From NCBI GenBank assembly GCA_033060915.1, contig CM065378.1, positions 9,727,001-9,791,000 of the forward strand: a DNA stretch of 64,000 bases. Reading direction: 5' to 3'. The translations under genes were made by a program, and so were the position numbers. The DNA comes from Euryodendron excelsum. Its lineage: Eukaryota; Streptophyta; Magnoliopsida; Ericales; Pentaphylacaceae. The notes beneath the pieces were generated by a model that searched no databases, had not been told where the DNA came from, and was given only the letters and a program-made list of their open reading frames with translations. Below, piece by piece: positions 49,500-61,303 of this stretch. Numbering within the stretch: position 1 is the first letter of the stretch; each line of letters begins with the position of its first letter.

Positions 49500-50880
49500 G
49501 TTCATTTTCGAAGTTTGATGATCAACTAAATTGCTTAAGTCATACTTATACCACTCAGAGGGCATTTGAATTTGGCTGATTTGCGTGTCCATTTTGCCAA
49601 AAACCAGACTAGGTAGGTGTTCAGCATAGGGCTCGCAATTTGGTTCAAAAAGTTTGAATACCACTTCACTATGCCCGACAATACGAGTTTTGAGTATAAA
49701 TAAACATGTTTATAGGGATTTATGATAACAAACATATTTGAAATACGTTTCAAGTAGGTAAGATCTAGGCCATTCTGTCCCGATTCAAATTCTTGTGTGA
49801 TTATATCATGAATATTTCAAATACCCATATTGTAATTTAATACTACAGAATATTATGTTTATGCTTGTATAATTTGTATTAATTTTATTTTAAAATTTTA
49901 TCCGAACTCGAGTAGTTTAAGTGGGATGGGATGAGTGACGTGGTTCAATCCATCGTGGCAAGTTAATGAACCAAGTCCATTGGCCAAGCGTTCAAAGCTG
50001 ATCAATCCGGTCTGTTGGCCTATTGAATCAAACATGCGTCGTCTCCGATTCTAACCCACTGGATTGCACTGAGCTTGGAAAGAATACGAGGAGGCAAATA
50101 ATTTGGGATTAAGCTTGGATCATGGCTAAACATTCAGTTTAGCAAAACCAGGCTCAGTGATATCCAGAGAGCAAATATCCCACGAAGTCTGTATATTGAA
50201 CTCGGATATATTAAGGAAAAAACAAAAAAAAAGAAAAATATGAAAAAAAAAGAATAAAATAAAAAATATATTTTTATTTCTCTTTTCTTTTAACTTTTTT
50301 TTTTTTCATCACCAAATCTGGAATGACTATTAGCCCCATAAGCAAAATTTCCTCAGCTTCTGAGATGGCTATTAGCCCCTTTTGTCTGCTTCTTCTGCCC
50401 CTGTCTGTCAAAGAATATAAACTGTACAACTAGTAATTAAGTTGGACATTGTAAGTTTAGAAACCCTAACGAGTTAATAATACTGCCTCTTGGTGACAGT
50501 CCCCCTCAAGAACAACTAATGTCATGTTTGGAGGATCTTAGATTCGTCAAGAGGAAGAAAAATAAAAAGTAATTGAAGTAATTATATGTATTAATTTTTT
50601 ATGGGCAACCAATAAAAGAATAAAAACTTATTTTTATAAATATCTATTCATTTTCTTCTAATATTCTTATCCCAACCAAAAAAAAAAAAAAAAAGCTTCC
50701 TTCTTTTCATTTACTTTTCCTATTAATTTTTTTATGGGTAACCAATATAAAAAAATGAAAATTTATGTTTCCAAATACCTATTCATTTTCTTCCATTGAT
50801 CCTATCCAAGCCAAACAAAAAAAAAAAAAAAGCTTCCTTCTTTTCATTTACTTTTCCCATATTTTTCCTTTCTTTTTTCT
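49500..50880. other. spacer, no gene seen
   Basis: Includes a segment at about 50030-50165 (GGATTAAGCTTGGATCATGG CTAAACATTCAG) related to segments near 35515-35665 and 36700-36790. Also a doubled AAATACCTATTCATTTTCTT/AGCTTCCTTCTTTTCATTTA stretch at about 50620-50860. No gene. Confidence 0.5.
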
Positions 50881-51251
50881 TTTCCTTCATAAATAAAGAC
50901 TGACATAGTTTTTAATTTTCTGTCATTTGCAAGTTGCAACCAATCAAATGTTAAACAATTGTATCTTCCTTCACTAATTATTTTCACCCCTTTGCCCACA
51001 TGAAAAGCCAAAGGAGAAAATGCAAATCAACAGATAAACCGTTCAGGAATCAGGACTCAGACAAACAACTGAATCTAATAACGACAGAGAACAAGATAGT
51101 TCAAGTGTCTTTCGGTTTCAAGCAGACTTATCATGTTTTCTTCGTAGAAAATCATTGATTCTTTTCTTTTTATTAAAAACGTGTGAGCACTCCCCCATAC
51201 AGGGCCATCCTGTAAAATTGGGATAAACCATGAAACACGTTGCCTGCCTAT

Positions 51252-51783
51252 TAAAATATGAATTAATTACAAATATATTCTTAAAATATGATTTAGTACC
51301 ATTATGTCCCTCTAAATTAAAAAAAGTAAAAAGTTAATCCTTTGAACTATTAATTTGTATCAATTAACCTCTCCTACAAGCAATTGTTAAGAAAATTGAT
51401 GAAAAATTATTATTTGATTTGTACATATTCACAAATATATAGTTTATCCCTAAATTATTTTTTTTTGTTATAGTAATTACATAATGACTGAAATGTCCCT
51501 TGAAATGACTTGTAAATATAGTGACATTATAAAGGGTATTTCAGTTATTAGATAATTATTACAAACACATAATGTAATTTACGTAAAAAATTAATTTTTG
51601 TGAATATGTATAAGTTACATGATAATTTTTCATTTATTTCCCTAACTGATTGTTAATAGAAGGAGTTGATTGATACAAATTGATAGTTCAAAGGATTAAC
51701 TTATTATGTTTTAGAGTTTAAGGGGGCATGGAGATATTAAGTCATAGTTCTAGAGGTGTGCTTGTAATTAACTCTTAAAATAT
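51252..51783. mobile_element. near-palindromic foldback MITE
   Basis: The left arm TTAAAATATGAATTAATTAC...AGTTAATCCTTTGAACTATT is complementary along its length to the right arm, ending TAATTAACTCTTAAAATATT, with a centre near 51520. Arms are about 250 bases each. It is absent from the equivalent site upstream of RING2. Only the right arm is present upstream of RING4 (58490-58757). Confidence 0.75.
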
Positions 51784-52022
51784 TAGTTACAGCCGTTATA
51801 TCATGTCATCATGTTAATATGGTACAACAGTCCAATGATACACAATCATTCGAGTATGTTAATCCAACTTATCAAGATATCATCTTGTTTTAAATGAGAA
51901 AATTCAAATTTTAAACTCAACACTTCTTATTACTAGAATTTATATAATTATGTGACTCTAATTTATTGACTTGTTGTACCACATTAGCATAATAATACAG
52001 TATTATTACTGTACCCAATATT
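51784..52022. mobile_element. second MITE adjoining the foldback
   Basis: The left GTTACAGCCGTTATATC...ATGGTACAACAGTCCAATGA pairs with the right TTGTTGTACCACATTAGC...CTGTACCCAATATTTA. A matching copy lies at 58758-58995 upstream of RING4. Confidence 0.6.
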
Positions 52023-52216
52023 TACTCCACGCGGTGACCCTTTAGATGCAATTTTCGAATTGATTAGGCTCTCTTTTCCTTTAATTGCTGGTCAGAATTA
52101 CTATAGACCACATAATAAGTTTGTTGCAGAAATTTTATTTAAAATTTATTTTCCTTGTTTCTCAAGATGCAAATTTATTAGATAAATATTTACATTCAAT
52201 TTTTGCTAATATATCA

Positions 52217-53136
52217 TTTATACTATTATAAATAACAAAACATTTTGTGATCTTTACACTTCAAACTTCTAACTATTTTTCCTCATAATTTTGAATTTAT
52301 GAAATTAAAAAAAACACATGTTTTTATGTTGTTGGTTATAGATTTAACTCCTACAAATCATGAATTGTAATATAAGAGTCTTAACTTAACAAATTTTAAT
52401 CTTCAACCTAATCATTAATCTTTCAAACTTTGTTTTTTTAATTCAAATTTAAAAATTTATATAATTTTTATATCAATTAATTATCCTCTTTACTCCTCCA
52501 TCCAAACTAACCGTTCAATCCTTCCAATATTTAATATTTTTATTAAATTTGAATTATAATGCTATCCTAGCTATGCTGACCTAATCTAAATCCTAAGTAT
52601 GATCTTTTCACAATTTCAAACTTACAAACGTACATGCGATAAAGAAAATTTATGAACTTAAATATTATCTTCATAAAATAAACATGATAAATTAGTTATT
52701 TAAATTTGATTGTTTAAACTAACCTTATTAGGTTGTTGGATATCCTTCCTATAAATAAGATAAATAAGTTATATAGTTATTTAGATTTAGAGATCCTTCA
52801 TTGGTAGAATGAAAAGAATTAGAGGAATAAAGGCTCCGAGAGAATGAATGGGCAGGTGAAAAAATGAAAGAAGAAATGATTTTTTTTGGATTAAATCACT
52901 CTTGAAATTTATGTTTATGAGTTTCGATTTTATTTGTAACAGTTATTTCGGTAGTATCTGATACTTTTTTTTATAGCATTTTTGTTGCAATCTATTATGA
53001 TTAATATTGTTATTTTTTTTGGATGGATTTATTTTAAATAGAAGCTCCTTGTAAAGTTGATTTATCACTGTGATATGTATTTATAGTAATATAATTTCCT
53101 TAAGAGCTTCCATGCATAGCACGAGCTTACTGTTAG
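52217..53136 (+). mobile_element. decayed non-autonomous Helitron
   Basis: Starts TTTATACTATTATAAATAAC, one base from the common TCTATACTATTATAAA Helitron start. It ends CATGCATAGCACGAGC...GTTAG, a decayed hairpin plus CTAG-like terminus. It sits between A and T with no duplication, as Helitrons do. The sister block upstream of RING4 lacks it: there AATATATCATTT runs directly into CAATTAATAG at about 59192. 920 bases, no coding capacity seen. Confidence 0.65.
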
Positions 53137-53879
53137 TTTCAATTTCAATTAATAGAATAACTAATCCACTTAATATTTCTTGTGACAGAGTTGATCAGGA
53201 TTTTATCAATTCTAATTTTTTTTAGAAGAAACTGTAATAAGTATTGTCAATAATACACTACAAGCAATGCATGCACTTGGAAAAGAATTTAATTTATCTA
53301 TATAATTTAGTACATCAATGGAATGCTTTCTTCTATTTGTGAAATTACTTTTAAAACTTTCAATTTTGAAACCAAATCTAAACTATAAAGATCAAAAAAA
53401 CTGTTACGTTCCAGGTTGTATTCGAGATTAGGACAATATTTCTTCAAACTATCATTGTCTAGTGATATTAATTTTTGAAGTTTAGAGAGTTGTATATGTT
53501 TAAGACTTTTGATCTACCTCATATTGGTAAAAGTAATATGTCATTATTATTTATTTTTTGTTAAATATTTTTAAGTTTAGTGTAGCTGATTTTGAATTTT
53601 TTTAATGGGTCTTTATTTTCATCTAGGTTAGGGACTTTTTTTTTTTTAAAAAAAAAATGATATAAAAACCATACATGCCAATAATTGTAGCATACAAGAT
53701 TTTCAAAAATTAGGAAGCTAAGATGACCGCCTTGCTTTCCTTATGTGTAAGCCAATTCTCATTACAGAAGTGTTACCATAAAAATACGGGTATTACTTAC
53801 TAATTTTCTTTCCACGTCATAAGATAGATGTTACTAATTCTATTGTCCTTCCTGTTAAATAGGTACGCTTCACAATGTG

Positions 53880-54010
53880 AAAGAAAAGATAGAACATAAT
53901 CGAAATGGCTATGAAATGGGATCAACAGAGTATGTTCAGCTTTCCAATACTCTTACTCATATGTGACCTAGCTTGTCTCACAGATAGTAGTGAAATGAGG
54001 CTGACAAAGT
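53880..54010. repeat. tandem-repeat remnant upstream of RING3
   Basis: Contains GCTATGAAATGGGATCAACA, TTTCCAATACTCTTACTCAT and AGTAGTGAAATGAG, one to two units of the 72-75 bp repeat. At 53930-53947, GTATGTTCAGC gives the empty site for the MITE at 59970. Confidence 0.7.
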
Positions 54011-54370
54011 TTATTAAATTAAAATGCTCATCTTTTCATTTCAAATTAAAACTTAGGTCTTTGCTCATAATTTTAAAACTTCTAATGTCACACAATTTTG
54101 ATAGATATTTTTGTTGTAAAAATTTTATAAAATATAAAATTTTTCTAACAAGCTTGGACAGTGACAATGTTGTCCCACTTATACCTATCGTCATATATTC
54201 AACTCACGTGACTTACTTAATACTTTTTATGTAAAAAATACCATAAATGCTAATAAAATTTTAGTGAAAGTTATGTCGTGTGACGATTATCTGCAATAAT
54301 TTTTTTTTGACTTTGGCAAACTAGCCTCCAGCTTTTTGTGGTCGTAAGGCAGAATAAATTATTCCCAGTT

Positions 54371-54431
54371 ATCACATCATAAGTTCGTACGCATTTTTTG
54401 ACTGACTCGTATGTTCTCTCTCTATATATAT
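54371..54431 (+). promoter_or_regulatory. RING3 promoter: W-box block plus TATA
   Basis: ATCACATCATAAGTTCGTAC then GCATTTTTTGACTGACT; TTGACT at 54398-54403, again 73 bases before the coding ATG. CTATATATATCG at about 54421-54432 is the TATA box. Confidence 0.7.
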
Positions 54432-54470
54432 CGTTTGGGCTCACTAGGAGCCCCATGCAATCTCCAAAAG

Positions 54471-54977
54471 ATGAGCAATTTCGTGGCTCTTTCAGTTGCC
54501 CTGTTCTTCCTTGTGTTGGCAATCTATATACGCATTCACCGCCGCCTACTTCCCAAGTTTAAGAGTCTCATGTTTAATAACGTTGCTCTAACCATGTCCT
54601 ATGTGAATTTGGGCTGGAATTTCTTGTTTCATCACTCACAATTCCTGAATCACAACAGTGATCAGATGCCGGAGAAAGGTGAAGGACTCGGAATAAGGTG
54701 CTACCACCAAAAGCCGGAGGGGTCCGAAGAGGCCATTGAATGTGCAGTTTGTCTGTGCAAGATCGAAGAAGGTGATGAGATTAGAGAGCTGAGATGTGAC
54801 CACCTCTTCCATAGGGTTTGCTTAGACAGATGGGTTGGATATAAGCATGGAACATGTCCTCTGTGTCGCGATTCTTTGGCTCCGGGGAGAAGTTTTACCG
54901 AGCTTGGAGAGGAAGTTCTGTTTTTCAACTTCTGTTCTTTCAGTTCCGGTGAACGGAGTTCATGGTGGCTGCGATGA
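54471..54977 (+). CDS. RING-H2 finger protein, array member 3
   Basis: 168 residues, single exon. The anchor MSNFVALSVALFFLVLAIYI is followed by RIHRR; Arg21 replaces the Cys found in the other members. The RING carries Cys91, Cys94, Cys109, His111, His114, Cys117, Cys129 and Cys132. The tail ends SSGERSSWWLR. The upstream ATG present in members 1, 2 and 4 is TTG here (CGTTTGGGC), so translation should start at 54471. This supports using the same start elsewhere. Sequence is closest to member 4 (nearly identical through residue 53). Confidence 0.92.
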   Translation: MSNFVALSVALFFLVLAIYIRIHRRLLPKFKSLMFNNVALTMSYVNLGWNFLFHHSQFLNHNSDQMPEKGEGLGIRCYHQKPEGSEEAIECAVCLCKIEEGDEIRELRCDHLFHRVCLDRWVGYKHGTCPLCRDSLAPGRSFTELGEEVLFFNFCSFSSGERSSWWLR

Positions 54978-55305
54978 ACCATAAATATTGCAGCCCGGAC
55001 ACAAGCCACGACTGATTTTGACCACAAAATTATCCCATTTAGGCGATTATGTTGCCATGATACTAGTATTCTTGAGCAAAATACTTTGTAATCTCTTCTG
55101 CTTAACAAATATGTCATACGTTAATGTGTTTACCAATATTATATATATATATATATGCATATATACCAAATCTGTGCGAAATTGTGTTACAATAACCTGA
55201 AAATCAGAATGTACACTTGCAGGATTTCAAAATAAAAAATATATAACTCGCAGTATATCAGAAACAACATTAGAGAATGTATAAAGTTGCAGAATAAGAA
55301 GTTTA

Positions 55306-55669
55306 GGTTCCGGTTGGTTACGGTTCTGGTTTCCGTTTTTTGTTTTTATTTTTTAAAATTCAACAGAACTGTGTTTGGCAGATTAGTTTCGAAAAATGAT
55401 TTCGTTGAAATTGCGTTTGGTAAGGCGGTTCCAAAATTTATTTTCAAGAAATTTTTCAGAAAACACCTCAATTTTAGGAACCATTAAAAAGGTGTTTTTC
55501 GAGTTTTCGAAAATATTTTCCTTCGAAAATGAAAACGATAGTGTTTTCGATGGTCCTATTTTTTTTTTTCCGAAAACAAAAAAAAAAGGGGATGTTTTCA
55601 AATTTTTTGGTTCCGAAAATACGAAAAATGAAAACGGAATTAGAACTGAAACCGCAACCAAACAGAGCC
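55306..55669. mobile_element. Tourist-like MITE with TTA target duplication
   Basis: Ends GGTTCCGGTTGGTTACGG and CGCAACCAAACAGAGCC are inverted repeats, flanked by TTA at 55303-55305 and 55670-55672. The sister block after RING2 has the empty site (AGAACTTCAGATTCTGCCG near 45905). The interior TTTTCGAAAA-rich sequence is a foldback. PIF/Harbinger type by TSD and TIR. Confidence 0.85.
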
Positions 55670-57442
55670 TTAGATTCTGCCGATAAAAAAACTCTAGAAA
55701 TAAATGAGTTTAATACTTTTTACTTAAGACAAATACGAAACTACAGTGGTGCTAATATTTAAAATGGACGCCTCTCAATATACAATGATCAACAAAAAAA
55801 GATGTAGCACTGTAATTTGTATGTTCTAGCAAATTTAATAACGATGTACTATCTAATAAGGACTCGATGAAAGTGCAGTGAAGTCTCTGAATATGCTGAA
55901 GAAAATCTGAGAGAAAAACTAACTCGAGAATGTAGAAATATGAAGTGTTTATATGGACATCAAGGTGCATTTTATAGTCAATTTCTCATTTATTTTGAGC
56001 AAATAATTATATAAAATTAGTCTCCTTATCGAAATTAAATTATAACTTCATGTACCCACTTAAAAAACTGTGTGGGTTTCACATTTAATAGGGCTTAAAG
56101 TGATGAAAACATCACAAATTTTCTAACATATCCGCATCAATGGCATGGAATACTAGTTGGAAAATTTTCTTCCATGATGGGATTGCTTTCTTTTCTTTTC
56201 TGTTTTTCGGTGCTGGGCAATAGAACGTAGATTTGAAACGAAACGATATAATATATTTGGTGCACCTTTCAAAAAGCCACACACTGGGACAAGTACTAAC
56301 TATGGTCATTAAGAATTAAAAATTATAAGGTGAGACCCACTCACGGCGAGAGTTTGAAATTTAAAACAATAACTTTAAATAGAGCTTTTTTACAATTTTA
56401 ATACTGTCATAAAAATTTTAATTAAAATTTATTCTTTTCACAAATGTAAATTTATTAGATAAATCTTTATATTCAAACTTTGCTAACAAACTATTTTCAA
56501 GTGATAGTATAGTTAATTCACTTAATCTTTCTTGTAACATAGTTGATCTTTAATAGGATTTCATCAATTCTAATCTTAAAAATTTTATATCTGCAGAAAC
56601 AACTACTATAAGTATTGTCAATAATACTCTACAAACAATGCATGTATTTAAAAAATAATCTATAATATGTTTATTTGATTAAGTAAATCAACTCCAGGTC
56701 TTTCTTCTATTTGTAAAATTTCTTTTAAAATTTAGTTTTGAAAACAAATCGAAACCATGAATATTGTAAAGATTTTTATGTTTCGAGTTACATTTGAGAT
56801 TAAGACAATATTTTTTCAAACTATCATTGTCTAGTGATTTAAATTTTTTGATCGGCAGAGAGAGTGTTGTATAGGTTTAAGATTTTTGGGGTACCTTCTA
56901 TTGGTAAAACAAATGTAATTGTTATTTACTTTTCTAAAAAAATTCCAAAAATAACTAGTATAGCTGATTTAAAAAAAATTTGGTGGGCCTTTTTCTCATC
57001 TAAATTGGGGCATTTTAAAAAAAAAGACATAAAAACCATAAAGGCCTATAATTGCAGTATATAAAATTTTCGAAAATTGGGAGCCTTAAAAAATTGAAAG
57101 GCTAAGGCCTTGCTCGCTTTATGCATAAGCTAACCCTAGACTCACCAAATACATGGAAAGTAGAAACCATATGGAACTACTATCTTGAAAACATGGGTAC
57201 AACTACTTACTGAATTTTCATTTCCCATGCACGTAATGAGAGAGATGTTTTATACAATTTGAATGTTAAGGATATCACTAATTCCATTGTTCTTCCTCTG
57301 TGAGAGAGAAGAGTGCGAATGTAGTCAAAATGACTATAAAATGGGATAAAAAAAGTATATTAGGTTTTTTAACACTCTTCCTTACAGGCAACCTAACTTG
57401 TTTTGCAAATAGCAGTGAAATGAGCTCAACAAAATACATTAA

Positions 57443-57669
57443 GGGTTTATTTAGTAGGGCTTTTTAGCCTAATTTTTTTAGCTTAGAAGCAAAAAATAAA
57501 ATATATTAAGAGCTTATTTGGTAGGACTTTTCGGCCTATTTTTTTTTAGTTATAAGCAAAAAAAACTCTTTTGTTTTTTTATTTATCTTTAAATTATAAA
57601 AGTAAAAAAGCAAAAAAAATTTAGCGTCAAAAAATTAAAATTAAAAAAAAAACTATGCCAAACAATTCC
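57443..57669. mobile_element. Tourist-like MITE, probably one inside a fragment of another
   Basis: Starts GGGTTTATTTAGTAGGGC after TAA. A second start, GAGCTTATTTGGTAGGAC, follows TAA at 57507-57509, and the right end CCAAACAATTCC is followed by TAA (57670-57672). The interior TTATAAGCAAAAAA/AATTATAAAAG is a foldback. The RING2 sister block lacks it. Confidence 0.6.
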
Positions 57670-58489
57670 TAAAGTGTTCAATACTTTTTTTTCACATGCA
57701 ATGTCATCTTGCATATAGTAGTGTAATGATCCCAACAAAGTTTGTTAAGATACTTGATGCTCCTCAAGTACAATAATGTCTCGCACATGGTAATGGAATG
57801 AGCTTAGGCTCACATTGGAAGGAAAAATTATTCTATGCTCCTTGAAGCATTGTTTTACCTTTCACACGAGAAGTGGAGCCGACTTGTTTAGTGGAGTGAG
57901 ACTCACCTCTCATATAAAAGGTGGAGCATAGAAAAATTTCTCCATTCCACTGGTAACCACGCTGTGTATTAAACATACTGTATAAGCACGACCACAGTCC
58001 AAGGAATACTTGGCAATTGGATTTTCATACATTTTGTCCGAGGATTTATATAAAAGTTTTATACTACTGCCATATAATTTAGTTGGGAGTAATATTATAC
58101 AAATAAAAAATTTTGAACAAAATTTATTATTAGAACGACGTAATTGAATGAGAGTCATTCACTTAAAGATATAACACCTATTATAATGGTTTTTATTTGC
58201 AAAAACATTACTATTACATTATTTTGATAAATTTTTTTGTATAATTTTTTTTTAAAAAATAATAATTTCTTTTAGGTAGAGATTTCTCTACCCAAACCCT
58301 GTAAAAATATAATTTTTTGAGGAAGCTTAGCAAGCGGTAGTGGTGCCCACTCATGTCTATAGTCATAAATATGAGTCACTTAACTTCCACTATAATTTGA
58401 GTACATGTACTTTAATGTTGGACATACAATAAATACAGTAAAAATGACTCCGTCGTAATGAGATTCTCTCCAGACCGGTAAATGTAGGG

Positions 58490-58995
58490 ATAATATAAAG
58501 AATATTTTAATTATTAGATAATTATTACATACAGATAATATAATTTAGGTATAAAATTAATTTTTATGAATATATGCAAATTACATGACAATTTTTTATT
58601 TATTTTTGTGACGGATTACTAATATATTACTAACAAAAGGGGTTTATTGATACAAAATAGTAGTTTAATGGGTCAACTTATTATGTTTTAAAGTTTAGGG
58701 GGATATGGTGTTACTGAGTTATAGTTCAGGATGTGTGCTTGTAATTAACCATTAAAATATTGGTTACAGCCGTTATTTCACGTCATCATGCTGATGTGGT
58801 ATAACAGTTCAATGATAAATAATCATTCGAGCATGTTAATCCTAGATATCAAGATATCATTTTGTTTTAAAAGAGAAAATTCAAATTTTAAACTCAACAC
58901 TTCTTATTAATAGAATTTACATAATTATGTGGCTCTAATCTATTAACTCGTTATATCATATTAACATAATAATGTGGTACTACTGTTGTACCCAA
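58490..58995. repeat. partial copies of the paired MITEs upstream of RING4
   Basis: 58490-58757 matches only the right arm of the foldback MITE (51520-51783), and 58758-58995 matches the second MITE (51784-52022). Both sit at the same place relative to the gene as in the RING3 unit, so they predate that duplication. Confidence 0.7.
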
Positions 58996-60640
58996 TATTT
59001 ACACCTCGGGGTGAACTTTAGATGCAATTTGCGAATTGGTTAGGCTCTCGTTTCCTTTAACTGCTGGTCAGAATTATTATAGACCACATAATAAGTTTGT
59101 TGCAGAAGTTTTGTTTAAAATTTACTTTGCTTGTTTCATAAGATGCAAATTTATTAGATAAGTATTTATATTCAAGTTTTGCTAATATATCATTTCAATT
59201 AATAGTATAACTAATCCACTTAATATTTCTTGTGAAAGAGTTGATCAGAATTTTGTCAATTCTATTTTTTTTTTAGAAGAAACTGTAATAAGTATTGTCA
59301 ATAATACACTACAGGCAATGCATGCATTTGGAAAAAAATCTAATTTATTTATATAATTTAGTACATCAATGGAGTGCTTTCTTCTATTTATAAAATTACT
59401 TTTAAAACTTTCAATTTTGAAACCAAATATAAACTATAAAGATCAAAAAAACTGTTGCGTTCTAGGTTGTATTCGAGATTAGGACAATATTTCTTCAAAT
59501 TATCGTTGTCTAGTGATTTTAATTTTTGAAGTTTAGAGAGTTGTATATGTTTAAGACTTTTGATCTACCTTATATTAGTAAAACTAATGTGTAATTATTA
59601 TTTATTTTTTGTTAAATATTTTTAAGTTTAGTGTAGCTGATTTTGAATTTTTTTAATGAGTTTTTATTTTCATCTGGGTTAGGAACTTTGTTTTAAAATG
59701 ATATAAAAATCATATATGCCAATAATGGTAGCATATAAGATTTTTAAAAATTGAAAAACTAAGGCAACCGCCTTGCTCGACTTATGCGTAAACTAACTCT
59801 CAGTGTTACCACAAAAACATGGGTATTACTTACTGAATTTCTTTCCACGTCATAAGGTACAGGTTACTAATTCTATTGTCCTTCCCATCAAATAGGTAGG
59901 CTCCACAATGTGAGAGAGAAGACAGAATGTAGTCGAAAGGCTATGAAATCGTTCAACAAAGTATGTTCAGGGTGCGCTTAGTTTAGTTTTTTATTTTTAT
60001 TTTTTGTCTTTTTAAAAATAAAAATATAAAAAAATATTAAAATAGATTTATTTTTTGATTCTATAACATTTATATAATACTTTTAGCAGAACGGTAATCT
60101 ATAAATTCCATCGTTAGACCATAAAAAATAAAAAATAAAATCAAAAAATAGAAACAAACAACAAAAAACAAAAACTGACAGCACTTCCAAACAGACCCTC
60201 AGTTTTTCAATACACTTACTCATATGTGACCTAGGTTGTCTTGCAAATAGTAGTGAAATGAAATGAGACTGACAAAGTATATTAAACTAAAACGCTTATC
60301 TTTTTATTTCAAATTAAAACACCTATTGCCTTTGCTCATAATTTTAAAACTTCCAATGTCACACAATTTTTATAGAGATTTTTGTTGTAAAAATTTTTTA
60401 AAATATAAAATTTTTCTAGAAAGCTTAGACAGTGGCAGTGTTGCCACACTTATGCCTATGGTCATATACTCGACTCACATGACTTATTTATACTTTTATG
60501 TGAAAAATTCAGAAATGCTAACAAAATTTTAGTGAAAGTCGCATCATGTGATAATCATCTGCAATAATTTCTCTCTAATTTTGGCCTTAAACATACCCAA
60601 CATTAAAAAAGTAAAATAAAATTTTACATTTTGTCGCAAC
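58996..60640. repeat. upstream block of RING4, sister of 52026-54310
   Basis: Shared markers include GCTGGTCAGAATTATTATAG, AGAAACTGTAATAAGTATTG, GATCAAAAAAACTGTT and CTTCCCATCAAATAGG. It lacks the Helitron at 52217 but carries the MITE at 59970. No gene seen. Confidence 0.75.
59970..60198. mobile_element. Tourist-like MITE (family A, copy 2)
   Basis: Starts GGGTGCGCTTAGTTTAG and ends CTTCCAAACAGACCC, flanked by TCA (59967-59969, 60199-60201). The RING3 sister block shows the unfilled site GTATGTTCAGC near 53930, proving insertion after the units separated. Same family as 22746-22977, in opposite orientation. Confidence 0.88.
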
Positions 60641-60690
60641 CTAGCCTCCAGTCTTTTGCGGTGGCAAGGCAGACTAAATTATTCCCAGCT

Positions 60691-60753
60691 ATCACATCAT
60701 AAGTTCGTATGCATTTTTTGACTAAGTTGGATGTTCTTCATATATATATATAA
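60691..60753 (+). promoter_or_regulatory. RING4 promoter: W-box block plus TATA
   Basis: ATCACATCATAAGTTCGTAT then GCATTTTTTGACT (TTGACT at 60718-60723), followed by CATATATATATATAAG. The second GAC of the other copies is changed to AAG. Confidence 0.7.
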
Positions 60754-60796
60754 GCATAGCATGGACTCACTAGGAGATACATGCAATATCCAAAAG

Positions 60797-61303
60797 ATGA
60801 GCAATTTCGTGGCTCTTTCAGTTGCCCTGTTCTTCCTTGTGTTGGCAATCTATATATGCATTCACCGCCGCCTACTTCCCAAGTTTAAGAGTCTCATGTT
60901 TAATAACGTTGCTCTAACCATGTCCTATGTGAATTTGGGCTGGAATTTCTTGTTTCATCGCTCACAATTCCTGAATAACAACGGTGATCAGCTGCCGGAG
61001 AAAGGTGAAGGACTCGGAATAAGGTGCTACCACCACAAGCCGGAGGGTTCCGAAGAAGCCATTGAATGTGCAGTTTGTCTGTGCAAGATCGAAGAAGGCG
61101 ATGAGATTAGAGAGCTGAGATGTGACCACCTCTTCCACCGGGTGTGCTTAGACAGATGGGTTGGATACAAGCATGGAACATGTCCTCTGTGTCGCGATTC
61201 TTTGGCTCCGGGGAGAAAGTTTACCGAGCTTGGAGAGGAAGTGCTGTTTTTCAACTTCTGTTCTTTCAGTTCCGGTGACCGGAATTCCTGGTGGCTGCGA
61301 TGA
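60797..61303 (+). CDS. RING-H2 finger protein, array member 4
   Basis: 168 residues, single exon. The hydrophobic anchor is residues 4-20, with HRR at 23-25. The RING covers 91-132 (Cys91, Cys94, Cys109, His111, His114, Cys117, Cys129, Cys132) with Trp121 four residues after Cys117, as expected for E2-binding RING-H2 domains. The tail ends RNSWWLR. The upstream in-frame ATG at 60761 (MDSLGDTC) follows the TATA tract by about 8 bases and is unlikely to be in the mRNA, so the conserved ATG was used. Closest to member 3. Likely a membrane-anchored E3 ubiquitin ligase; substrate unknown. Confidence 0.92.
   Translation: MSNFVALSVALFFLVLAIYICIHRRLLPKFKSLMFNNVALTMSYVNLGWNFLFHRSQFLNNNGDQLPEKGEGLGIRCYHHKPEGSEEAIECAVCLCKIEEGDEIRELRCDHLFHRVCLDRWVGYKHGTCPLCRDSLAPGRKFTELGEEVLFFNFCSFSSGDRNSWWLR

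Larger units (their letters stand above)
50884..52125. repeat. RING array upstream module, copy 3, interrupted by MITEs
   Basis: The left part (50884-51250) and the right part (52026-52125, CCACGCGGTG...AATTGATTAGGCTCTC) match the uninterrupted module at 43433-43990. The 775 bases between are inserted elements. Confidence 0.75.
54978..58060. repeat. downstream block of RING3, sister of the RING2 block
   Basis: Colinear with 45588-47960 but longer because of MITEs at 55306-55669 and 57443-57669 and small expansions. No gene seen. Confidence 0.8.
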
